A stretch of 64,000 bases of DNA from Lachnospiraceae bacterium (GTDB lineage Bacteria > Bacillota > Clostridia > Lachnospirales > Lachnospiraceae). The notes beneath the pieces were generated by a model that saw nothing but the letters and a program-made list of their open reading frames with translations, had not been told where the DNA came from and ran no database searches. Location: assembly GCA_022796795.1 (NCBI GenBank), contig JAAWJI010000003.1, positions 1 through 64,000 on the forward strand. The letters run 5' to 3'. This document shows, one piece after another, positions 27,513 through 35,372 of this stretch; positions within the stretch are counted from its first letter, which is position 1, and every line of letters starts with the position of its first letter. The position numbers were made by a program, and so were the translations under genes.

Positions 27513-28475
27513 ATGAAAAAAATATTGGTGGCCGTGCCGGTGGAAGAGCGTCATAAGGAATATCTGGAAACCCAGGTACAAGGAGCCAGGGAGGAGTTTG
27601 TTTTTGTCTATAAAGAGCTGGATAAACTGACCCAGGAGGATCTGGCAGATGCGAATATTGTGCTGGGAGCAGTGCCACCCAGACTTCTTTCCGGGGCCGG
27701 GAAGCTTGAGTGGCTGCAGCTGTCCTCAGCCGGCGCCGACAACTATTTGAAGCCCGGGATTCTGGGGGAGCAGGTGTATTTGACCAATTCGGTGGGAGCC
27801 TATGGCCTGACGGTTTCGGAGCATATGCTGGCCGTGACCTTTGCCTTGATCCGCAGGCTCAATCAATATGCCAGGAACCAGGCGGCTCATGTGTGGAAGC
27901 AGATGGGAACTGTGATTTCCGTGGAGAATTCCACAGTGTTGGTGCTGGGAATGGGGGATATCGGCGGCAGCTATGCCAGAAAAATGAAGGCCCTGGGCGC
28001 TTATGTCATAGGAATTCGAAAAACTGACAGGGAAAAGCCCACCTATGTGGATGAGCAGTACACCATGGAAGCCCTGGAAGAAGTCATTGGGCGGGCGGAC
28101 ATTGTGGCCATGGTACTGCCGGGGGGAGAAGACACGGCTCATCTCATGGACGAGGCCATGCTTCGCCGGATGAAGAAGGGAAGCTTTCTCATCAATGACG
28201 GGCGGGGGAATGCCGTAGACCTGGTGGCCCTGAAGCGGGTGCTGGATGAGGGACACTTGGCAGGAGCCGCTCTGGATGTGACAGAGCCGGAGCCCTTGCC
28301 GGCAGAGGACAGCCTGTGGGATTATGAAAATGTGATCCTTACTCCTCACATTGCAGGGCAGCTGCTTCTGGCGGAAACCCGGGAGCGGGTGATCCGCATT
28401 GCAGGGGAGAATCTTCGCTGTTTTGCCCGGGGAGAAGCGCTTACTCATGTGGTAAAACGGGATCGCGGATATTAA
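27513..28475 (+). CDS. D-isomer-specific 2-hydroxyacid dehydrogenase (NAD-dependent)
   Basis: A 320-residue dehydrogenase. The NAD site is VLVLGMGDIGGSYARKMKAL, the catalytic Arg is in NDGRGNAVD, the Glu in DVTEPEPLP and the His in LTPHIAGQ. Members reduce 2-keto acids or oxidise D-2-hydroxy acids (phosphoglycerate, lactate, glyoxylate). The protein is shorter than SerA and lacks an ACT domain, so it is not a full phosphoglycerate dehydrogenase; the substrate is open. AAAGGAGA precedes the ATG. A hairpin terminator follows. Confidence 0.88.
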   Translation: MKKILVAVPVEERHKEYLETQVQGAREEFVFVYKELDKLTQEDLADANIVLGAVPPRLLSGAGKLEWLQLSSAGADNYLKPGILGEQVYLTNSVGAYGLTVSEHMLAVTFALIRRLNQYARNQAAHVWKQMGTVISVENSTVLVLGMGDIGGSYARKMKALGAYVIGIRKTDREKPTYVDEQYTMEALEEVIGRADIVAMVLPGGEDTAHLMDEAMLRRMKKGSFLINDGRGNAVDLVALKRVLDEGHLAGAALDVTEPEPLPAEDSLWDYENVILTPHIAGQLLLAETRERVIRIAGENLRCFARGEALTHVVKRDRGY

Positions 28476-28502
28476 GCCGTGGAGTTTCGCATCTGTCTGT
28501 CC

Positions 28503-28530
28503 AAGGGGCTGTGGTAAACTGCAGCCCCTT
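28503..28530 (+). terminator. Hairpin related to the 101-bp elements
   Basis: AAGGGGCTG (28503-28511) and CAGCCCCTT (28522-28530) form a stem with a short loop. The first 11 bases (AGGGGCTGTGG) equal the end of the element at 26793, and the other end matches the end of copy 1, so it may be an internally deleted relative. Confidence 0.6.
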
Positions 28531-28565
28531 GGCTTAACTTATTCATGGAAGGTTTGTGGAGATCA

Positions 28566-29135
28566 ATGTTGAAGTTTATCCAGGATATTACAGATTTTAT
28601 CTTTGTGGAACATAAGCCGGAGAAATCCGACATGATCTTTATTCCCGGAAGCGCCAGAGGAGAGCTGGCTGTGACGGCTGCCGCTCTCTGGAAACAGGGA
28701 TATGCCCCTTTCCTCCTGCCCTCCGGGAAATACAGCAAGCCTGTGGGACACTGTACCGTCCCGGGATATGAGACAGAGTGGGAGTATCTGCGCCACATCC
28801 TCCTGGAGGAGGGAGTGGCGCCAGAGGCGGTGCTGGAGGAGCAGGAAGCCACCTACACCTATGAGAACGCCATCTATTCCCGGAAGGTCACGGACGCTCT
28901 GGGGCTTTCCATCCGCAGGGCCATTCTCTGTCCCCAGGCTTTCCATGCCCGGCGTTGTCTTTTGTACTATGAGATCCTGTATCCGGACACGGAATTTTTT
29001 GTCTGTCCCACAGTCACACAGGGGGTGAGCCGGGAAAACTGGTATCAGAGGGAAGACAGCATTGACCTGGTACTGGGCGAGATGGAGCGCTGCGGAACAC
29101 AGTTCCATGAAATCCTGCGAGAATACGGAATGTAA
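28566..29135 (+). CDS. YdcF-like (DUF218) protein
   Basis: A 189-residue protein of the DUF218/ElyC-SanA-YdcF family: DMIFIPGSARGELAVTAAAL and the GKYS site, EATYTYENAIYSRKVTDALG (the E-x-x-x-N-T pattern) and CPQAFHARRCLLYYEI are all typical. No membrane segment, so probably cytoplasmic. YdcF of E. coli binds SAM; the physiological role is unknown. ATG 28566 has GGAG five bases upstream. Its stop lies one base from the converging luxS stop. Confidence 0.75.
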   Translation: MLKFIQDITDFIFVEHKPEKSDMIFIPGSARGELAVTAAALWKQGYAPFLLPSGKYSKPVGHCTVPGYETEWEYLRHILLEEGVAPEAVLEEQEATYTYENAIYSRKVTDALGLSIRRAILCPQAFHARRCLLYYEILYPDTEFFVCPTVTQGVSRENWYQREDSIDLVLGEMERCGTQFHEILREYGM

Positions 29136-29136
29136 A

Positions 29137-29616
29137 TTACTGGGGATAAACCAGACGGTCTTCTCCAATATCCTTCAGAACTTCCTTTAGGTAGCGGTCT
29201 GCTAAATATTTGGCCATGGGAAGATTCATGTCCAGGTAGTTGCCGCAGTCTTTGGGAGCGGCTCCGGGGATTTCCCCCTCAAAGTCTCGCACAAAGGTCC
29301 AAAGCTCCTTCATGAGAGGAAGAATATCCCCGGAGCTGTAATCTCCCGTCAGAAGCAGATAAAAGCCGGTGCGGCAGCCCATGGGGCCGAAGTACAGAGT
29401 CTTTGGTCCGAACTGAGGATGATTGCGCAAAAAAGTGGCAGCCAGATGCTCAATGGCGTGCATTTCCGCCGTATTCATGACAGGCTCCTCATTGGGACTG
29501 GTGAAGCGCAGGTCAAAGGTAGTCACAAGGGTATCTCCCACGGGATCCTTCCGGGACACATAGACGCCGGGCTGCAATTTTTCATGATCGATGGTAAAGC
29601 TGGTGATTTTTTCCAT
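29137..29616 (-). CDS. luxS: S-ribosylhomocysteine lyase (AI-2 synthesis)
   Basis: A 159-residue LuxS. The metal ligands His53 and His57 with the catalytic Glu56 are in AEMHAIEHLAA; the active Cys81 is in GPMGCRTGFYL; the third ligand Cys is in KDCGNYLDMNLP. It cleaves S-ribosylhomocysteine into homocysteine and DPD, the precursor of autoinducer-2, in the activated methyl cycle. It has its own promoter at 29656-29684. Confidence 0.97.
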   Translation of the reverse strand: MEKITSFTIDHEKLQPGVYVSRKDPVGDTLVTTFDLRFTSPNEEPVMNTAEMHAIEHLAATFLRNHPQFGPKTLYFGPMGCRTGFYLLLTGDYSSGDILPLMKELWTFVRDFEGEIPGAAPKDCGNYLDMNLPMAKYLADRYLKEVLKDIGEDRLVYPQ

Positions 29617-29655
29617 AATAATCCTGCCTTTCTCACATGCATTTTTCTATGCCCT

Positions 29656-29684
29656 ATCATACCACACTTTTTAGACGGTCACAA
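29656..29684 (-). promoter_or_regulatory. Probable luxS promoter
   Basis: On the minus strand TTGTGA (29684-29679) and TATGAT (29661-29656) are separated by 17 bases, 40 bases upstream of the luxS start. Confidence 0.65.
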
Positions 29685-29723
29685 GACAGCTTTTGAGCCG
29701 GGCCTGGGCCCTTGTTTTTTGCT

Positions 29724-29752
29724 TGACGGAAACCGCTGCCTGGTGGTATGAT
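29724..29752 (+). promoter_or_regulatory. Strong promoter upstream of mgtE
   Basis: TTGACG at 29724-29729 and TATGAT at 29747-29752, 17-base spacing. It is divergent from the luxS promoter and leaves a leader of about 330 bases before mgtE. Confidence 0.65.
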
Positions 29753-30089
29753 AGACTTAGTTCAAGTGTGGATGAAATGTTAAAATTGCAGATGCGGATT
29801 CCCCATCAGCGGATTTCGTGTCAAATCTATGCAGAAAAAGGAAGTGAAGAGTCCATGGACGGGCGAAGTCGAAGTTGTGGCTTACGCAGGAACTTAATAC
29901 CGGGCATGGACCTTGCTTTTTCTATGGGGAGCTGTCGGAGCAGTCTTTGATTTCAAGTTATCTGGACCGGCATACGCTGCCCCGGTAAACAATGGGAAAA
30001 GTCTTTTTCCGTTGGTTTCCCCCTAAGATCCATGCCTGTGGCGGCTGTCTTCGTAAAGGCGGCAGTGACAAGAACAGGAGTGGATAAAA
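29753..30089 (+). other. Long untranslated leader of mgtE
   Basis: About 330 bases between promoter and mgtE ATG. Bacillota mgtE genes often have an M-box magnesium riboswitch here, but I could not find its conserved GTGAGGCTCCT or GCTAAAGC words. A frame at 29893-29972 (ending YLDRHTLPR) and a short frame from 29775 might be remnants of a former gene. GGGAAA and TTTCCC at about 29995-30020 could pair. Confidence 0.35.
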
Positions 30090-31439
30090 ATGGAAAAACT
30101 GAATCTGGAGGAGCTGAAAAGGCTGGTGGAACTGCGCCAGTTTCGCAAGCTGCGCGATATTCTGGTGGAGATGAACGAAGCGGATGTGGCGGAATTCATT
30201 CAGGAGCTGAGTCTGGAGAAAATGGTGCTCATCTACCGCATGCTGCCCAAATGGATGGCAGCGGATGTATTCTCTTTTCTGGAGGTGGATGAGCAAGAGC
30301 ATATTATCAACAGCATTACGGATTATGAGCTGGGAAAGATCGTAGAGGATCTGTATGTGGATGATGCGGTGGATATGCTGGAGGAGCTGCCGGCCACGGT
30401 GGTACGCCGGGTGCTGCAAAATGCTCAGCCGGATACGCGCAAGCTTATCAACCAGTTTCTGCAGTATCCCGAGAACAGCGCGGGAAGCATTATGACAGCC
30501 GAGTATATTGGTCTGAAAAAGAATATGACGGTGGAGCAGGCCTTCTCCTATATCCGTAAAAACGGTGTGGACAAGGAGACTATTTACACCTGCTATGTGA
30601 CGGATGACAAGCGGCGGCTGGAGGGCGTGGTCACAGTCAAGGATCTGCTTATGAATCCCTATGGCACCTATATTCTGGATATTATGGATGAAAATATTAT
30701 CAAGGCAGTCACCACAGAAGATCAGGAGGACGTGGTAGAGACCTTTAACAAATACGATCTCTTAAGTCTTCCAGTGGTGGATCATGAGGACCGGCTGGTG
30801 GGGATCGTCACCGTGGACGATGTGGTGGATGTTATGGAGCAGGAGGCCACGGAGGATTTTGAGAAGATGGCGGCCATGCTGCCCTCGGAGAAGCCTTATC
30901 TGAAGACCAGCGTGCTGGAGCTGGCCAGAAACCGGATTCCCTGGCTTCTGATCCTCATGTTTACTTCCATGGTGACAGGGGGAATTCTGCTGCGGTATGA
31001 AAATGCTTTTTCTGTTATGCCTTTACTGGTTACCTTTGTGCCCATGCTGATGGACACAGGGGGAAACTGTGGAAATCAGAGCAGCACCATGATTATCCGC
31101 GGCATGGCGGTGGGAGACATTGAGCCCTCGGATGCCCTGCGGGTTTTCTGGAAGGAATGCCGGGTGGGCATGCTGTGCGGCCTGGTTTTGGCCCTGGCAA
31201 ATTATATCCGGCTTATGCTCCAGTATCCCGGCCATGAGCTGGTGTGTCTTACTGTAGTCTTAAGCCTGCTGGGGACTGTGATTCTGGCAAAATCCATTGG
31301 GTGTTCCATGCCCATACTGGCCAAAGTGCTGCACCTGGATCCGGCCATTATGGCCGCGCCTCTCATTACCACCGTGGTAGATGCCTGCAGTTTGATGATT
31401 TATTTTGGGATTGCCTGCGCGCTGCTGAATATTTCCTGA
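30090..31439 (+). CDS. mgtE: Magnesium transporter MgtE
   Basis: A 449-residue protein in the MgtE order: N-terminal superhelical domain (LEELKRLVELRQFRKLRDIL), two CBS domains (about 135-255; SIMTAEYIGLKKNMTVEQAF and LSLPVVDHEDRLVGIVTVDD), the connecting helix and five membrane segments from about 275. The pore motif MDTGGNCGNQSSTMIIRGMA is present. It imports Mg2+ and is gated by Mg2+ binding to the CBS part. A possible regulatory leader lies upstream. Confidence 0.95.
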   Translation: MEKLNLEELKRLVELRQFRKLRDILVEMNEADVAEFIQELSLEKMVLIYRMLPKWMAADVFSFLEVDEQEHIINSITDYELGKIVEDLYVDDAVDMLEELPATVVRRVLQNAQPDTRKLINQFLQYPENSAGSIMTAEYIGLKKNMTVEQAFSYIRKNGVDKETIYTCYVTDDKRRLEGVVTVKDLLMNPYGTYILDIMDENIIKAVTTEDQEDVVETFNKYDLLSLPVVDHEDRLVGIVTVDDVVDVMEQEATEDFEKMAAMLPSEKPYLKTSVLELARNRIPWLLILMFTSMVTGGILLRYENAFSVMPLLVTFVPMLMDTGGNCGNQSSTMIIRGMAVGDIEPSDALRVFWKECRVGMLCGLVLALANYIRLMLQYPGHELVCLTVVLSLLGTVILAKSIGCSMPILAKVLHLDPAIMAAPLITTVVDACSLMIYFGIACALLNIS

Positions 31440-31496
31440 TGTATAACGTTTCACCCATTCCCTGTAAAAGGGGCGAATGCGCCGGAAAGGAAAGAG

Positions 31497-32234
31497 ATGA
31501 AAGGAACGGTTACCTATCTTTCCCACAGCGGTTTTTTGCTGGAGTGGGAGCATTGTTACTGGCTGTTTGACTATTACCGGGGAGAGCTTCCAAGGCTTAC
31601 CCCTAAAAAGAAACTCTTTGTATTTTGCAGCCACAGTCATGCCGATCATTTTAACCCGGAGATTTTCACACTTGCCAAGAGACATGCTGTGACAGAGTAT
31701 ATTTTTTCCAGAGAGCTTGGAAGGGCCTGCAGGCTGTGGGAGCGCAGGCATCCGGAACTAAAAATTCCGCCTGTTCAGTTTTTACAAGGGGGAGCCGACG
31801 AAGTATTTGACGACGGGCAGGGAACCTCTATTTTCGTTCATGCTTTGCCCTCCACGGATCAGGGCGCGGCTTTTCTTGTAAGGTATCAGGGAAAGCAGAT
31901 CTACCACGCAGGAGATCTGCACTGGTGGATCTGGCCCGGGGAACCAGAGGAAGATAATCGTCAGATGACCGGAAGATATAAAAAGGAAATGGAATACCTG
32001 AAGGACAAGGAGCTTGACCTGGCTTTCACGCCCCTGGATCCCCGACAGGAGGAGTACTATGACAGAGGACTTTCCTATTTATTGGAGCAGACTCTGGTAC
32101 GCCAGGTATTTCCCATGCATTTCTGGGGAGATTTTGATGTGATTCCCCGGTATCTGGAAGGGAGGACCATCCCTCAGGGTACAAAAATCTATGAGATCAA
32201 AGAGGACGGACAGTCTTGGGAGGTATGTATATGA
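31497..32234 (+). CDS. MBL-fold metal-dependent hydrolase
   Basis: A 245-residue metallo-beta-lactamase-fold protein. SHSHADHFN supplies the HxHxDH ligands, YHAGDLHWW the bridging Asp, and FPMHFWGD the last His. The N-terminus VTYLSHSGFLLEWE is typical of UlaG/YtkL-like members. The substrate is unknown. The next gene overlaps its stop (ATGA), so the glyoxalase-like protein may act with it. Confidence 0.85.
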   Translation: MKGTVTYLSHSGFLLEWEHCYWLFDYYRGELPRLTPKKKLFVFCSHSHADHFNPEIFTLAKRHAVTEYIFSRELGRACRLWERRHPELKIPPVQFLQGGADEVFDDGQGTSIFVHALPSTDQGAAFLVRYQGKQIYHAGDLHWWIWPGEPEEDNRQMTGRYKKEMEYLKDKELDLAFTPLDPRQEEYYDRGLSYLLEQTLVRQVFPMHFWGDFDVIPRYLEGRTIPQGTKIYEIKEDGQSWEVCI

Positions 32235-32599
32235 ATTTTAAAATGTTTCATCAAAATTTTAACGTGTTGGATCTAAAGCGTTCGCTGGATTTTTATGAGA
32301 AGGCCCTGGGGCTTACGGTAAAGCGCCGTAAAGAGGCGGAGGACGGTTCCTTTATCCTTGTCTATCTGGGCAATGACCAGACGGATTTCCAGCTGGAGCT
32401 TACCTGGTTAAAGGACCGGACAGAGCCCTACGATCTGGGGGAAGACGAGTTTCATCTGGCTTTTCAGACAGATGACTATGAGGCGGCTTATAAGCTTCAT
32501 AAGGAGATGGGATGCATCTGTTTTGAGAATACGGCTATGGGAATTTATTTCATTGAGGATCCAGACGGATACTGGCTGGAGATTGTTCCGGTAAGATAA
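32231..32599 (+). CDS. Glyoxalase I / VOC-family protein
   Basis: A 122-residue vicinal-oxygen-chelate protein. The four expected ligand residues are seen: His in FHQNFNV, Glu in FQLELTW, His in DEFHLAF and Glu in WLEIVPV. This full set suggests a lactoylglutathione lyase-type enzyme that detoxifies methylglyoxal with a small thiol, though other VOC activities are possible. ATG 32231 has GGGAGG seven bases upstream and overlaps the preceding stop. Confidence 0.82.
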   Translation: MNFKMFHQNFNVLDLKRSLDFYEKALGLTVKRRKEAEDGSFILVYLGNDQTDFQLELTWLKDRTEPYDLGEDEFHLAFQTDDYEAAYKLHKEMGCICFENTAMGIYFIEDPDGYWLEIVPVR

Positions 32600-32630
32600 A
32601 TCGCCTGCGGGTGAAAACAGGAGGGAGAAT

Positions 32631-33827
32631 ATGTCAAGAGTTGAAAAACAGGTACAACAATATATGAAGGTATTGGAGCCGGAGTTTCTGGAAAACCTGC
32701 GCTGGCTGCATCAACATCCGGAGATAAGTTTTGAGGAGTATGAGACCACTGCTTTTATCAAGGAAAAGCTGACCAGTTGGGGCATTGAGGTGCAGGATTG
32801 TGATACAAAGACTGGCGTGGTGGCTCTTTTGCAGGGAACATGCGAAGGTCCCTGCATCGCTCTTCGGGCGGATATTGACGCCTTGCCGGTGATGGAGGAA
32901 TCCACCTGTCCCTATCCATCTTTGAAGGAAGGGATGATGCATGCCTGCGGACACGATACGCATACGGCTTCCCTATTGGGAGCGGCCCATATTCTTGCAT
33001 CCATGAGAGAGGAGATCAGAGGAAGCGTAAAGTTTCTCTTTCAGCCGGCGGAGGAGATTAACAAGGGAGCGAAAAAGCTAATTTCTCTCCATTGTCTGGA
33101 GAATCCAAAGGTGGATGCTATCTTCGGCCTCCACAATTCCCCGGAGATTCCTCTGGGAACCGTGGCAGTGAAAAACGGTCCCCTAATGGCTTCTGTGGAC
33201 CGGATTGAATTTACGATCCAGGGAAAAGGAGGGCATGGAGGAATTCCCCAGCGCAATGTTGATCCAATTGTGGCTGCAGCCTCTGTGATTCTGGCAGCCC
33301 AGTCCATTGTGAGCCGCAATGTAAGCCCCATTGATTCTGCCGTGGTTTCCATCTGCAATGTAAAGGCCGGGGAGGGTACCACCAATAATGTGACGCCCCA
33401 TGAGGTACAGATGTACGGCACGGTCCGGGCCTATACGGAGGAGACGAGAATTCTGCTGGAGAAGCGGTTACGGGAGATTACGGAGAGCGTTTCCACAGCT
33501 TACGGCTGCCAGGGGACCCTCAGGTATCTGCGGGAGCTTGGGGTAACCCGCAATGATCCGTCTTTGTATGACATTGCACATGAGGCGGTTAAAGCCGTTG
33601 GGGCAGAGCCGGTGGATCCGGTGCCCTCCACAGGAGGAGAGGATTTCTCCGATTATCTGGAGCAAGGAGTTCCGGGCTTTTTCTATTGGCTTGGCACCCG
33701 CAATGAGGAGAAGGACTGCGTGTATTCCTGGCACAGCCCCCATTTTCGGGCGGATGAAAATTGTATTGCCATAGGGGCAGGCACCTATGCTATGTCCGTA
33801 TTTCAGGCAATAGAGGCATTGAAGTAA
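32631..33827 (+). CDS. M20-family amidohydrolase/peptidase
   Basis: A 398-residue metallopeptidase of the M20D type. Metal-binding motifs are MMHACGHDTHTASLLG and FQPAEEINKGAK; GLHNSPEIPLG and the dimerisation domain (GKGGHGGIPQRNVDPIVAA) follow, and STGGEDFSDYLE is close to the end. Relatives cleave N-acyl amino acids, hippurate or aminobenzoyl-glutamate. It is followed by a DUF3100 and a second membrane protein, suggesting uptake of the substrate. Confidence 0.92.
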   Translation: MSRVEKQVQQYMKVLEPEFLENLRWLHQHPEISFEEYETTAFIKEKLTSWGIEVQDCDTKTGVVALLQGTCEGPCIALRADIDALPVMEESTCPYPSLKEGMMHACGHDTHTASLLGAAHILASMREEIRGSVKFLFQPAEEINKGAKKLISLHCLENPKVDAIFGLHNSPEIPLGTVAVKNGPLMASVDRIEFTIQGKGGHGGIPQRNVDPIVAAASVILAAQSIVSRNVSPIDSAVVSICNVKAGEGTTNNVTPHEVQMYGTVRAYTEETRILLEKRLREITESVSTAYGCQGTLRYLRELGVTRNDPSLYDIAHEAVKAVGAEPVDPVPSTGGEDFSDYLEQGVPGFFYWLGTRNEEKDCVYSWHSPHFRADENCIAIGAGTYAMSVFQAIEALK

Positions 33828-33835
33828 TCGTACAT

Positions 33836-33859
33836 AGGGGAGGCTTTCTGGCATCCCCT
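33836..33859 (+). terminator. Short stem-loop after the M20 gene
   Basis: AGGGGA at 33836-33841 pairs with TCCCCT at 33854-33859, extended inward by GGC/GCA; TTTT follows at 33864. It may reduce transcription into the membrane genes. Confidence 0.4.
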
Positions 33860-33887
33860 GCCCTTTTGAGGGGGAAAGGAGAAATGA

Positions 33888-34709
33888 ATGGAAAAAGTAA
33901 ATGCAATCCTGAAAAACTGGCCGCTGCACGTGTCACTGTTGGCGGTAGTGGTGATCTGTGAGGTCATCAATACCATCACCATCAAGACGCCTTTGGGGAA
34001 TATTCTGTTTCTTCCCATGCTGTTTGCCATGGTGTTTGGTCTGCTGCTCTTCTTGCTGAAGCCTGTGACCTGGATTCAGGAGGAACAATCTCATGTAGCA
34101 AGTGATTTTGTGGTTATCGGCATCTCTTTGTTTTTGGCAAAAGTGGCTGTGACCAGCGGAACGCAGCTGAAGCAGGTTTTGGAGGCTGGTCCGGCTTTGA
34201 TTTTACAGGAGCTGGGAAATCTGGGTACCATAATTCTGGCGCTTCCCTTTGCTTTGCTTCTGGGATTTGACCGGGAGGCCGTGGGCATGACCCACTCCAT
34301 TGCCCGGGAACCCAATGTGGGATATGTGGCCAGTAAATATGGTTCCTCTTCCCCAGAATTCCGCGGCGTTATGATGGTTTACATAACTGGAACCTTGGTG
34401 GGGACCATTTTCCTGGGACTTCTGGCAAGCATTCTGGGAGCTACCGGGATTCTCCATCCCTATGCTCTGGCTATGGCCTGCGGCGTGGGAAGCGGTAGTA
34501 TGATGGCGGCTTCCTCCTCCTCTCTGACCGCGGCGTTCCCGGCCATGGCGGACCAGATTACGGCCTATGCGGGAACCAGTAACGTGCTTTCCAATGCGGA
34601 CGGTATTATTATGACCGTAATTTTGGGTATGCCCATGTGTAATTTCCTCTACCGAAAGCTTCACCCAGTCATTGGAAAAGGAAAGAAAAGCCAGAAGGGA
34701 GGTAAGTAG
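33888..34709 (+). CDS. DUF3100-family integral membrane protein
   Basis: A 273-residue protein with about seven or eight hydrophobic segments and a central EPNVGYVASKYG and glycine/serine-rich stretch (ACGVGSGSMMAASSSSLTAA). The pattern fits DUF3100, a membrane family often found with M20 amidohydrolases. It probably forms one half of a transporter with the next gene, which starts three bases after its stop. AAAGGAG lies seven bases before the ATG. Substrate unknown. Confidence 0.7.
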   Translation: MEKVNAILKNWPLHVSLLAVVVICEVINTITIKTPLGNILFLPMLFAMVFGLLLFLLKPVTWIQEEQSHVASDFVVIGISLFLAKVAVTSGTQLKQVLEAGPALILQELGNLGTIILALPFALLLGFDREAVGMTHSIAREPNVGYVASKYGSSSPEFRGVMMVYITGTLVGTIFLGLLASILGATGILHPYALAMACGVGSGSMMAASSSSLTAAFPAMADQITAYAGTSNVLSNADGIIMTVILGMPMCNFLYRKLHPVIGKGKKSQKGGK

Positions 34710-34712
34710 CAC

Positions 34713-35201
34713 ATGAAAAAGATAACAAAAGAAACCATGGTACAATACCTTTTGATTTTTTTCATCGCAGCCATTATGACCATGATCGGAAACTGTATCA
34801 ATACGGTTACGGATAAGAATCCGGATACTTTTGTATCCATTCTGGATGGCATTCCCGGACTTTTGATCCTTATGGCTATCGCGCTGGTAAGCTCTATTTT
34901 AGGCTTTTTGGTTCCCAAGGTTCCCACGATTGTGTGGATTACTATTATCGGAATTCTCTTGGCTATGCCCTATAATACCATTACGGGACCTGTTGTGGCA
35001 GAGCAAGTGGGAAAGCTTGGACTTCTGCCTCTGTGCACACCGGTTCTGGCCTATGCCGGCGTGTCCATCGGAAAGGACTGGGTGGAATTTAAAAGAATTG
35101 GCTGGAGAGGAATTCTGGTGGCCCTGCTGGTAATGGTGGGTACTTACCTGGGCTCTGCTATTGTGGCTCAGATTATCCTTTCGGCCCAGCATATTATCTG
35201 A
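34713..35201 (+). CDS. Small integral membrane protein, partner of DUF3100
   Basis: A 162-residue protein with about four membrane segments (LLIFFIAAIMTMIGNCI, LLILMAIALVSSILGFLVP, TIVWITIIGILLAMPY, GILVALLVMVGTYLG). It starts immediately after the DUF3100 gene, so the two likely form a complex. The middle loop GPVVAEQVGKLGLLPLCTPV is conserved-looking. I do not recognise a named family with confidence. Confidence 0.65.
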   Translation: MKKITKETMVQYLLIFFIAAIMTMIGNCINTVTDKNPDTFVSILDGIPGLLILMAIALVSSILGFLVPKVPTIVWITIIGILLAMPYNTITGPVVAEQVGKLGLLPLCTPVLAYAGVSIGKDWVEFKRIGWRGILVALLVMVGTYLGSAIVAQIILSAQHII

Positions 35202-35291
35202 TTTGATGCGAATGCCGGCAGGCAGGAGGCGTATCCTCCCCCTGTTCGGCTGCATAATAGAGAGTGTGGCATACAGAGGATATGACAGGTA

Positions 35292-35338
35292 TCCCCTGGG
35301 CGGACAAGAGGTTTATATGTCCCTGCCCGCCCAGGGGA
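35292..35338 (+). promoter_or_regulatory. Strong hairpin in the leader of the SHMT-like gene
   Basis: TCCCCTGGGCGG at 35292-35303 is perfectly complementary to CCGCCCAGGGGA at 35327-35338; GGACA and TGTCC can extend the stem inside. No T-run follows, so it is more likely an attenuator, an RNA-stability element or processing site than a simple terminator. The rest of the 170-base gap shows no gene. Confidence 0.55.
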
Positions 35339-35372
35339 AGAGGGGGAAATATAGGAATAAAGGAGATCAAGG

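Noticed and set aside
26852-27556. Long plus-strand frame across the DUF1292 gene
   Set aside because: It covers the antisense of DUF1292 and the start of the next gene, and contains no recognisable domain; DUF1292 on the minus strand is the real gene.
35204-35290. Possible riboswitch ahead of the SHMT-like gene
   Set aside because: Only a simple strong hairpin at 35292-35338 is seen; no conserved glycine, SAM or THF riboswitch core was recognised.
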